DNA from: Priapulus caudatus
Lineage: Eukaryota > Priapulida > Priapulimorpha > Priapulimorphida > Priapulidae
Assembly (NCBI RefSeq): GCF_000485595.1
Contig: NW_014577499.1
Span: 81,878 to 103,448 of the forward strand
Length of the DNA: 21,571 nt
Direction: 5' to 3'
Each line of letters starts with the position of its first letter. Within the stretch, counting starts at the first letter, position 1. A model generated the notes under the pieces. That model ran no database searches. It saw only the letters and a program-made list of their open reading frames with translations, and was not told the DNA's origin. Of the stretch, positions 1 through 8,572 are shown one piece after another. The position numbers and the translations under genes were made by a program.

Positions 1-244
1 TCAAAATTCTCGATATTTCTGGATTTTAAACTTACACGCCGTTATTCGGTCGCGTACAGTATGCTTCCGCTTTGATTGGGCTGCGCATAATATTCACCGC
101 GTTCTGATACTCTCCTCACATACGGCTGGCGGCTCCATTCCAGGTGTAAGCATTTGTTTGATGTTACATAAAAGGGCAATAACACATGACGCACTTCGCA
201 CTGTGCTGCTACTGTGTATCTGTTTGCAGTTGTTTGACATCAAA

Positions 245-376
245 ATGTCGACGATATTTACGCCTACAAATCAAATTCGGCTTCAAATGGTAGCGTATGT
301 AAAGAATGAAGCAAAGGCGAAAGCGTTTGAAATCGCTTGTTATAAGCAACAAAGTGTTGGAATGGAGAACGCGAGT
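245..376 (+). pseudogene. Broken duplicate of SBDS exon 1
   Basis: The copy begins with the same ATG context as the intact exon at 8117 and reads [13 protein letters not shown] before the frame is lost. Further on, pieces such as FEIACYK reappear in a shifted frame. Compared with the intact exon, the differences are scattered single-base gains and losses (for example around 285..330), and the splice-donor region (gagt|gtac) near 376 is still recognisable. No second copy of SBDS exons 2-5 follows: the sequence runs on through intron-1 material and then into the KIF18 gene on the other strand. Either this is a truncated duplicate pseudogene, or it is a sequencing-error copy of the real exon. 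It is not expected to make protein. Confidence 0.8.
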
Positions 377-652
377 GTACGAGGCCTACTTTGGTTATCA
401 CAATTTACAAGGACAATGATCATGTGCTGGTGCCCGGCCGCTATGCCCTTGCTTAGGCTTACTCACATTACCCATTAACATATTATTGATGTTAATTGAT
501 ATTATACGAATTGCGGCCCAAGGATAGAGAACATGGGTCCCAATAAAACCAATGTGCTTGTGCCTAATATACATCCTAGATGATTCCGGGATCACTCGGC
601 CCATACTGATTCGGCGCCATACTGAGATTCGGCCATACAGACTCGGCCCACC

Positions 653-1460
653 CAGAGAGAGAGGTGTGCGCGCGTGGTGTGTGTGTGAGAGAGGAGAGAG
701 AGAAACCAGGATGGAGGGTGTAAGTCTTCAGAGAGAGAGAGAGGACGTTGTTTGTGTTGTGTGTGTGACAGAGAGAGAGACGAGTGTGGCCCGCGCGCAG
801 TGCGTGTGTTGTACGTGTGTGAGAGGAGATGAGAGAGAGGGAGGGTGATGTGTCAGAGAGAGGGAGGGAGGGTGGTAATGTGTCAGAGAGAGGGAGGGGA
901 GGTGTATCGTGTCAGAGAGAGGGCAGAAGAGAGAGAAGGGAAGGGTGATGTGTCAGAGAGAGAGAGAGAGGGAGGGAGGGTGTATGTGTCAGAGAGAGAG
1001 AGAAAGAGAGAGAGGTACGTGTTTGTGTTGTGTGTGTGACAGAGAGAGAGAGAGGGAAATAGAGAGAGAGAGAGAGAGAGAAAGAGGTACGTGTTTGTGT
1101 TGTGTGTGGGACAGAGAGAGAGAGAGAGAGGTGTGCGCGCGCGTGCGAGCGTGCGTGTGTGTGTGTGTGTGTGTGAGGTGTGCGCGCGTGCGTGTGTGAG
1201 AGAGAGGGAGAGAGAGAGAACCAGCGAGGGAGGGTGTATGTGTCAGAGAGAGCGAGTGAGGTGTGCGCGTGTGTGTGTGAGAGAGAGAACCAGAGAGAGA
1301 GTGTGTATGTGTCAGAAAGAGAGAGAGAGAGAGAGGGGTGCGCACGCGTATGTGTTAGAGAGAGAGGTGTGTGCGCGCGCGTGTGTGTGTGCGTGCGTGT
1401 ATGTGAGGGAGAGAGAGAGAGAGAGAGAGTGTGTGTATATGTGTGTGTGCGTGTGCGTGT
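653..1460. repeat. Compound (GA)n/(GT)n microsatellite, left copy
   Basis: About 800 bp of purine-rich GA tracts alternate with GT/GC tracts, with recurring modules such as tgtatgtgtcagagagag and gtgtgtgacagagagag. Alternating purine-pyrimidine stretches like gtgcgcgcgcgtgcg favour Z-DNA, and the GA runs favour triplex structure. All long open frames here on both strands are low-complexity readings of the repeat (ERERER, SLSLSL, HTHTHT) and are not genes. Short GGCCCATAC/ACTCGGCC repeats sit on its left at 596..652, with an inverted version on the right at about 1850..1880. Confidence 0.95.
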
Positions 1461-1937
1461 GTACGTAATTGCTTTTGATATATAATAAGAATCCAATATA
1501 ATACAAATGCATTGAAGAGCGGCTGTAGTTCCAACATTCTTGTAGTTATGCTATTGGCATTCATAGAAATAATATATAGATATATATAGATATATATATA
1601 AACTATAGATAAACTATTATCTATATTATTTCTATGCTCACATCCCATTATCATGACATTATTAATATTATATCTACAGGGCCCAGCCATCTTCCCATTA
1701 TTAATGGAAAACCCGTGTAATAATAGTCATACAATAGTAATATAATAAAATCTAAATTATACACACACCAACACATAACGTTATTGCTATATAGAATTTA
1801 TTTGAACTTTAATCATATATGATTCTATTTAACATATATATTATATTATGGGCCGAGTCCGTATCGGCCGAGTCTGTAATAGGCAGACTTCGTCAATGGG
1901 ACGACACTGCTATGGGCCGGGTGGACCCGACGCCATA
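1461..1937. other. AT-rich SBDS intron-1-type sequence, no gene
   Basis: No coding signal is seen. The stretch contains a TATA/GATATA run (about 1570..1625) and, at about 1850..1880, GGCCGAGTC repeats that are the reverse complement of the repeats at 596..652 and 8463..8517. An insertion-swollen version of this sequence lies at about 9640..10430. Confidence 0.7.
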
Positions 1938-2599
1938 CTAGATACAATAATGTAACCCAAACCCAGGATAAGGTTACAATGCGTCGCTATGGTTTTCTGT
2001 GGAGGAAATTCAGGGAACCCCTGAGTGAATCACTCAGGGCGGTTTGCTGGTGCATTTTCAGAGACTAGAACTTCCAAACTGGGTTTATTCTCAACACGAA
2101 CCTTTCTCCGCTATCTTGGAACTTACTATGTATCACAATACTCTGTATTAAACTAATATAACCTGTTACAAAAATTCGAAGTGACGAGCGGCAGATATTT
2201 CGAGCGCCATTTCTGTTGACCTGTGACGTACGCATTCGTAATGCGCATAGCGATCGGCAAACGCAGCGCCCTCCGATTGGTCGGTGAATCCGCTCTTCAA
2301 ACCGAAGTACATCACAGGTCAACAGAAATGGTGCTCAGTATATTCGCCGCTCGTCACTTCGAATTTTTGTAACAGGTTATATTAGTTTAATACAGAGTAT
2401 TGTGATACATAGTAAGTTCCAAGATAGCGGAGAAAGGTTCGTGTTGAGAATAAACCCAGTTTGGAAGTTCTAGTCTCTGAAACTCACCAGCAAACCGCCC
2501 TGAGTGATTCACTCAGGGGTTCCCTGAATTTCCTCCACAGAAAACCATAGCAACGCGTTGTAACCCTATCCTGGGTTTGGGTTACATTATTGTATCTAG
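1938..2599. mobile_element. 662-bp foldback (long inverted repeat) element
   Basis: Two arms of about 294 bp (1938..2231 and 2307..2599) are near-perfect reverse complements around a 75-bp spacer. Both tips read CTAGATACAATAATGTAACC from outside to inside. The palindromic CTAG at each end (1938..1941, 2596..2599) may be part of the tip or a 4-bp (or TA) target duplication. There is no coding capacity, so this is a nonautonomous foldback or MITE-type element whose superfamily I cannot assign. A noisy second copy lies at about 10430..11480 as part of the larger duplication. Such a palindrome hampers sequencing and assembly. Confidence 0.85.
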
Positions 2600-2616
2600 G
2601 CTAATACTCTGACCTT

Positions 2617-2745
2617 AACCCAAACCCTAATCCTAACCCTAACCTAGCTCTAGTACTAGAGCCCGCTGGCTCTCTACATAGCCTGCGGCAACTGTACGTG
2701 GGCTATAGTACTAGAGTTAACCCTAACCCTAACCATAACATTAAC
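2617..2745. repeat. Short interstitial telomere-like repeats, (CCCTAA)n
   Basis: Two short runs of TTAGGG-type units (as CCCTAA), some imperfect, lie at about 2617..2645 and 2717..2745. They are split by a 69-bp hairpin element. The runs are too short to be a chromosome end and lie inside sequence with genes on both sides, so this is interstitial. The TTAGGG type fits most non-insect animals. Confidence 0.7.
2648..2716. mobile_element. 69-bp miniature inverted-repeat element
   Basis: The ends are 17-bp inverted repeats with one mismatch: CTCTAGTACTAGAGCCC on the left and, read inward from the right, CTCTAGTACTATAGCCC. The inner part (catagcctgcggcaactgta, 2677..2696) matches the subterminal part of the larger foldback at 20286..20864, so both probably belong to one family. 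It interrupts the telomere-like repeat. It could equally be a deletion remnant of a larger element. Confidence 0.6.
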
Positions 2746-2780
2746 ATTACATAAATCCATTTGTGTTTTACGAGAATGAC

Positions 2781-3093
2781 ACGGCTTGTTGAACCAAATG
2801 AGAGAGTGCTAGTACTTAGTACCTACTACCTAGTACCTACTACCTTCGAAGTGGTAGAGGTCATATAGTAGTACCTACTAGTACTCGCACATAGGTTCAT
2901 GACATCATTTTACACCTTTCTGCCTTATAATTCACTTGCTGCCAGCCGCAGTAGACGATTGATTAACCGCGCGCCTGTGTACATTATTATGCCCGTGGTT
3001 GAATACGAATGATGCGCGTGAACTCGGCCCACGTGCGATTTAAAGCGCGACAAACAGCATCTATGACTCCTGCTACTATGTATGTAGTGGCCT
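2781..3093. other. Non-coding stretch between duplication edge and GC-rich satellite
   Basis: No exon was recognised on either strand. A 14-bp tandem pair (tagtacctactacc, 2817..2830 and 2831..2844) and other CTAGTAC-rich sequence lie at 2808..2890. On the minus strand this should be KIF18 intron 9, but no continuation of the KIF18 coiled coil was found in any frame. The junction between the duplicated SBDS intron and KIF18 intron sequence must lie here or slightly left. Confidence 0.6.
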
Positions 3094-3262
3094 CGAGCCG
3101 GTCTCGACCCGAGTCCTCGAGTCCGGAGGGCTCGAGTCCGGAGGGCTCGAGTCCGAGCCCGAGTCCGAGTCATTGCACTCCGAGGCCGAGACCGAGACCG
3201 AGACCGAGACCAAGGAAAACGGTCTCGAGACCGGTCTCGAGACCAAGACCGGTCTCGAGACC
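3094..3262. repeat. GC-rich palindromic satellite, GGTCTCGAGACC units
   Basis: The array has a 15-bp unit, ctcgagtccggaggg, at 3116..3130 and 3131..3145 with a variant at 3146..3160. A (GAGACC)n run follows at about 3186..3212, then three perfect 12-bp palindromes GGTCTCGAGACC at 3221..3232, 3233..3244 and 3251..3262. It lies in KIF18 intron 9, just after the exon 9 donor. It generates arginine-serine-like and arginine-proline open frames on both strands that are artefacts of the repeat. Confidence 0.85.
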
Positions 3263-3314
3263 TACAACACTGATAAATATATATATACATATATATACAG
3301 TTCTTTCATTGTAC

Positions 3315-6300
3315 CTCTTAATCTCCTCGAGTGCTGCGACGGTGTTTCCCTCTGTCACAGGTGCGCCATCTACTGGTCGAGGGCCGCACTCCTCACAAGC
3401 CGTGAGTTTGCTCTTTAGCTCTGTGACCTCTGCTCGCAGCTGCTCAATAATCTTAGTGTAGTGGGTGATGTGGAAGTTCACGTTATGTACGTTACGCTTC
3501 AGCTGGAAAATCACAAGACGATTCAACGTTACCGTATATTCTTCTTCTTCTCGGACTACACTACACTCGTCCTAGCCACTGCAGCACACAGGACCTGGCA
3601 CGGTGGTTGAAAGACTCAACATCTCCATGGCTACAGGACTCTGGTAATAAGGGGCATTCCAGGAGATGTCCCATAGTCTGGTCCTCCCTGCAGTCGCATT
3701 CAGTTGGGCCATACCATATATTACTAGTGTATATACTATACTATATTAGTATATATCTACTATACTACTAAGGTTTCAACATAGTGCATACAAGGATGGA
3801 GCAAGCATGCAATGAAAATGAGAACAACTTTACCATTACACACTTTCCATTATACCAGACAATTGCAGAGTACAATGATATTGTGCAAGGTCACCGATTT
3901 ACAGCACCATATGCAGATTTGGCAAATGTAATCATTTTTACAAATGAAATCTTCTGCAAAACTTTAGGCATTTTTAGACACACGATAGTCGTAACTAATA
4001 ATGATATTTCTGACAATGGACTCCAGGGGGCGTTCATACCTGAGCCTTGATGTGTTTGGCTCTGTCAGCATACTTCAGGGTGTTGTAAGTGTCCTCAAAT
4101 GTCATGCTTGACGGACTGACAGCTGCAATCATTAAAGTACGACAGTTGCCACCTAGCGAGTCTTTGAGTAGTCTCGTCAGCTTACTGTTCCTGTATGGAA
4201 TGTGTTGACCTTTCACCTGAATGTAAACAAACATAGATATGAGCTCATTTATATCGCAAAATATGCTGAAAAGTAAACTTTACCTCATATAACAGTGTAG
4301 AATATTGACAGTCAGACATACTTCTCCCGAGAGAAGAGAGGGACACATATTATGCTGTTTATTTGATTTAATTTTTCACATTTTTTAAACAAATAATAAT
4401 ATAATCTCGACTGAAGCGAAATTAAAATGGGTACCTTACTATCTGCCAATGCATTTATACAGTTTCCTAGTGCAAGCAGAGACCTATTTATATTTGCACC
4501 TTCTCTGAACCTGTAAAATAGTAAACAGATTTCTTAACAGGAACTTTTGCAGTAAGATATGACTAATAGTTCATTTTCAGTTACTAACAACATGACTATA
4601 ACACCATTAATCATGGATAACATTTGTAATACTAAAATGTTTATTTTTATCAAGATACAATAATAACGGTCTATCACTATTTCTTCTTAGTTACCTGTCT
4701 GTGATAATAAATTTGTTATCTACTATTACTTGCACAGTCTGTGATCATGAATCTGGTGCTACATGTAATATATATTCTCTTGAGTGCAACGTCTGAGAAA
4801 ATTTATCTTTTGTTATCCACTCTAGATGCCATTGCTATCCAAGTGTCAGTCGCCCGAATATGTATGGAATGCTAGAGCAAGCACGTGTGGTAATTTGGAG
4901 ATGGTATTCATGTACCTCTGTCCATTGTTGGTGGTGACGATTGCGCGCTCAGAACCAGCGAGATCAATCAGTGACATCTTTGCCACTCTAACATCTGCAC
5001 TGATGTTAGCCGTTCTTTCTCTCTGCTTTACAAACACCTGTAAGCAAGAAACCACCATGCAATGAAAAAATCAACTCTTACTAAGGATTATACAATTTCA
5101 TTACTACTACACACAATTTTTATAAATGTCTTTCTTAAGCAGACAACACAGACATGAAGGCATATTAGCCAGAACATACCTGAAAGACAGCATGGGACCG
5201 GGATGACTCAGCATTTGCATCGGTCGGATGTTGTGATCTATTCTTGTTTCCGAACTCTAACATCTGCAAGAGATGATTAAATTACTTATTGCAAAAGACA
5301 GCGACATGGTTATAAAACCGTCGGACTTGTCATAAATTTGGACAACTCGCTGCACCATCAAGTATTGTAGAGGATTAAATGAGTGTGCACCTGCAAAAGT
5401 TCCGTTGCACTCTTAGGTTGATGCAGTGACAAGCCAACGACGACAACACCTTGCTTGGCATCCTCTCTCACAGCCAGCGCTCCTCCGACTACCAGCAGAT
5501 CCTTAATGGTCTCATTATAAACCTGTACGAAGAGCAGAGAGAAAATACAGCCAACAGAAATAAGAATATAGATGAAACTATACCTGGTCTTAGCCAAATT
5601 AAAAAGACGTGCCAACTTGTGGTGCAGTCTATGCTGAAAGAATTCAAATAGGATAAAAAAATGAAACAAAATACATGGCTCAATTGTACAAAAAGATATG
5701 AAAATGCTTCAAGTTACTTTCCACAAGTACAACAACCATGCACAGCTTCCTGGAAGCATAATACAAATACAAAAGCGTTTGTTAAATTGGTCTTACCTCA
5801 CAGTAAGACACAGCAATGTCACATGTCATCTTGTCTTTCATCTCCTCCTTCCTGCGGTATAGTTCGATGACAGTCCTAAATATTATACCCGGGTTCGTTG
5901 AATTACCCAACATGGTATGAGTCTTTCCAGCTCCGGTTGCACCGTAGGCAAAGACTGTAAATAAATAAATAATGTGAATATAACTAACATGTGAATTCTT
6001 ATTCAGAGATTTTACATAAACAATATTGCAGCTAGTGCAAACAATAATAACATTACACGTTTTGTTAAATGTATCAAACATTAGGATCTTCCCTTTTATG
6101 ATACATCACCTATATTACTTTCGTAAACAGAAGTGAAAATTTGATTAGGTGACAGCATTCAGGATTTTAAAAATGTGACTGATTGACGTCACATTAAATA
6201 CTGATTAACGTAACTGGCTAAAGACACTTTAATTACAGTAAAGTCAATATTTTAATCGTGTCTTAATTATTAGCACACCGGAACAGTTATAGCCATCCAG

Positions 6301-7033
6301 GAGGCTGTCCAGTATCGACTTGGTTGTATTTTCAAACACATCCTCATTAGTTGCCATCTTATCAAACACATGATCAAAGGCAAACTTCATATCCTTGTTC
6401 CTGCGAAATCGCACATCTCGTCGAAGCTTCTTTCCTTGAAAAAAGCCTGGCGATTGTTCAACCTGACAATGTAATTAAATAATTTATCAATAAATAAATA
6501 AAATAATTCTCCAATCTTAACAATAGTGTCTTATCTTATAATCTAATAATATCTAATAACAGATAATGTATAAATATTAATAAATGTGATCTTGCCATTT
6601 TCCAAAATATCTAATCTTGCATGATATATAAATCAATTTTAAAAGTTCAATAACCTGCAGTCATTTCAACATGCTTATATCACACCCAGAATAATATAAT
6701 AAAATGTAATCAGGAGCGTATAATGACGTTATTTGTCATTATACGCTCCTGATGTAATATAATATCATATAATAAAGGTCGACCATGACTTTTTACACCT
6801 ACCTTTGGATCAAACACAAGTACATGATCATCTAGAACCTCAACAACATTCCTGTATCCCCCAGCATTCTCTTGACTGTTTTCTGGCCTCACGCGAAGAA
6901 CAACTCGAACATTACTGCTAGGTGCCGGTACAGCAGGAGCAGTGTCACAGCGCCTCGGGCCGTCACGACGAGGAGAGCGTCGATGGTTAGGCGATCGCTT
7001 CGGGGAGCGTCGAGATTTCGGATGGAGAGCCAT
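3315..7033 (-). CDS. KIF18: Kinesin-8 (KIF18-type) motor, N-terminal half, exons 1-9
   Basis: Plus-end-directed microtubule motor; KIF18 proteins dampen microtubule plus-end dynamics and help chromosome alignment. Exons on the minus strand: 7033..6803, 6462..6279, 5954..5797, 5522..5391, 5263..5180, 5037..4916, 4510..4435, 4216..4040, 3502..3315, all GT-AG and in frame (1352 nt, about 450 residues). Seen: motor start [12 protein letters not shown] (41-52), P-loop GATGAGKT (143-150), switch I NAESSRSH (252-259), switch II DLAGSE (288-293), motor end [10 protein letters not shown], then a neck and coiled coil [19 protein letters not shown] as in KIF18A/B rather than KIF19. The HILVFDPK-like segment (VLVFDPK, 71-77) also favours KIF18. 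The first 40 residues are basic and RSP-rich. The ATG at 7033 is chosen as the first in-frame ATG; a possible acceptor at 7066 hints at an upstream noncoding exon, or a further N-terminal extension. KIF18 proteins are usually about 850-900 residues, so the C-terminal half is missing. The next exon, in phase 2, is not found to the left. Confidence 0.93.
3561..3713 (-). mobile_element. 3' tail fragment of a non-LTR retrotransposon
   Basis: On the minus strand a frame ending at TAG (3563..3561) reads [20 protein letters not shown] then a C-terminal stretch including [13 protein letters not shown]. The C-x-C-x7-H-x4-C spacing followed by a short tail with a conserved tryptophan is typical of the last residues of Jockey/CR1-like non-LTR polyproteins. 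A GAA repeat (about 3540..3552) follows the stop, like the simple 3' tails of such elements. Only about 50 codons are present, so this is a 5'-truncated relic in KIF18 intron 8, in the same orientation as the host gene. The family assignment is inferred from the motif only. Confidence 0.65.
6709..6753. repeat. Perfect 19-bp inverted repeat (hairpin) in KIF18 intron 1
   Basis: Arms at 6709..6727 and 6735..6753 are exact reverse complements (atcaggagcgtataatgac) around the 7-base loop gttattt. AT-rich, loosely similar sequence (taatataat) lies on both sides. It may be a remnant of a small inverted-repeat transposon or a hairpin-forming intron segment. No gene is seen. Confidence 0.8.
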
Positions 7034-8116
7034 CCGATATGATCTATTTCTGCACCCTACGTTATCTGTAAAATTCAAACATGGTCACCGATAATGCAAG
7101 TTTCACTCGAATCTTCGTTTGCAGTCAAAATTAAAAATAACAAGAATTGCCGTACATTGCCATTGCCACTGGCATAAAGTGACACACAAATTGTACAATG
7201 TCACAAATTGCACAATGAATCATATGTGTCATTGAATCATTGATACATAAATTATTACATCTTATAATAATTATTTGATCTTATACTTACTACTTAGTAT
7301 AATACTTTTACTATATACTTTTACTTATACTACTTACTATACATACGGTTAGGAAAAAATAACCTCGTAAATATTAGTCTTCAATTTCAAAGTTCAAGGT
7401 ACTAAGTAATATAGTATTAGTACTAGCTAGTAGTAGTAGTAGTAGTACTAGTAATTAAATTAGTATATACTATTACTAATATCGAAGACGGGTCACGAAA
7501 AGAGACAAAGTCAAAGGTCAGGCCCGGTCCGAGCTCTAATACTTTCACTAGTCGTCTGGTAACCACAGCACAGATGAGATGAATGACAATTTTTATACTA
7601 TAGTATAATCACTTGTATAGACTATAGTTGCACTTGTATTAAGTTGTAGAAATACAGTGAGTGAGTTACGACAACACCGTGACGTAGTACTGCTGCTGTC
7701 TGACAGTGATGTTACTGTTACTAGTGTTATAATTAGTGTCGTACTGGCAGAAGCAATTCCGCATTCGACACTACGTAGTACATGTGCATTATCTAATACT
7801 GTACGGTATACCTGTAAGTAGCTGTCTTGCCAATTAACTAATTCGGGTTAATTGATTTGCATATAACTCCACCACGGAATTGTTTTGTTGACATCAACGC
7901 AAAATTCTCGATATTTGGATTTTAAATTACACGCCGTTATTGGTCCGGTAACAGTATCTTCGCTTTGATTGGCTGGCATAAATTCACGGTCTGATAACTC
8001 TCCTCATAGGTGGCGCTTCATTCAGGTGTACATTTGTTGATTTACATAAAAGGGCAATAACACATGAGATTGCATGTGTGTACTGTGTAGTGTGTTTGCA
8101 GTTGTTTGACATCAAA
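7034..8116. promoter_or_regulatory. Shared head-to-head promoter region of KIF18 and SBDS
   Basis: This 1.08-kb stretch separates the two divergent start codons and should hold both promoters. On the SBDS side there are two inverted CCAAT boxes, ATTGG at 7939..7943 and ATTGGCT beginning at 7968, about 145-180 bp upstream of the ATG; both are recognisable in the duplicated copy at the window start. The middle is AT-rich with TACT/TAG repeats (about 7280..7480, with a (TAG)n run at 7428..7447). No coding sequence is recognised. Transcription starts cannot be placed by eye. Confidence 0.55.
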
Positions 8117-8541
8117 ATGTCGACGATATTTACGCCTACAAATCAAATTCGGCTTACAAATGTAGCCGTAGTAAGAATGAAGAAAGGCGGAAAGCGGTTT
8201 GAAATCGCTTGTTATAAGAACAAAGTGTTGGAATGGAGAACCGGAGTGTACGTAGGCCTACTTTTGGTTATCAACATTTACAATGACAATGTCAATGTTG
8301 CTGGTGCCCGGCCCCTTGGCCTTGCCTTAGGCCTTACCAATTACCAATTAACATATTATTGATGTTATTGTATTTATACGAATTGCGGCCCAAGGATAGA
8401 GAACATGGGTCCCAATAAAACCAATGTGCTTGGCTAATATAATCCTAGATGATTCCGGGATCACTCGGCCCATACTGATTCGGCCCATACTGATTCGGCC
8501 CATACAGACTCGGCCCACCCAGAGAGAGAGGTGTGCGCGCG

Positions 8542-8572
<31 letters not shown>

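Larger units (their letters stand above)
1..2780 (+). repeat. Left copy of a direct duplication of the SBDS 5' region
   Basis: By-eye alignment shows that this stretch repeats about 7899..11830 in the same orientation: SBDS promoter, exon 1, the start of intron 1, a GA/GT microsatellite and a foldback element. Positions 1 to about 850 differ from the clean right copy mostly by one- and two-base insertions or deletions, with few substitutions. From about 900 on the left copy reads cleanly and the right copy becomes noisy. The duplication probably continues left of the window. Its right edge is uncertain: matching is clear to about 2560 and plausible to about 2780, after which the sequence leads into KIF18 intron 9. 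It could be a real tandem duplication, or a false one made during assembly; the indel-dominated noise favours an assembly component. Confidence 0.85.

Noticed and set aside
552-1512. Long open frames of ERERER, SLSLSL and HTHTHT type on both strands
   Set aside because: They are translations of the GA/GT microsatellite, occur in several frames at once and have no family resemblance.
2617-2745. Chromosome end
   Set aside because: The telomere-like runs are only a few units long and have gene sequence on both sides.
2925-3290. Minus-strand frame rich in Arg-Ser/Arg-Asp that looks like an RS domain, possibly a KIF18 continuation
   Set aside because: It is produced by the GAGACC/GGTCTC hexamer repeat, other frames give equally repetitive peptides, and it does not resemble the KIF18 coiled coil.
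3784-4050. 88-codon plus-strand frame inside KIF18 intron 8
   Set aside because: No recognisable family or splice context; it overlaps the start of the exon 8 region antisense. Considered a chance frame.
8078-8362. Frame running on past the SBDS exon 1 donor as a 94-residue protein
   Set aside because: After Val44 the conserved SBDS sequence stops at a good GT donor and resumes at 13748; the extra residues are intron.
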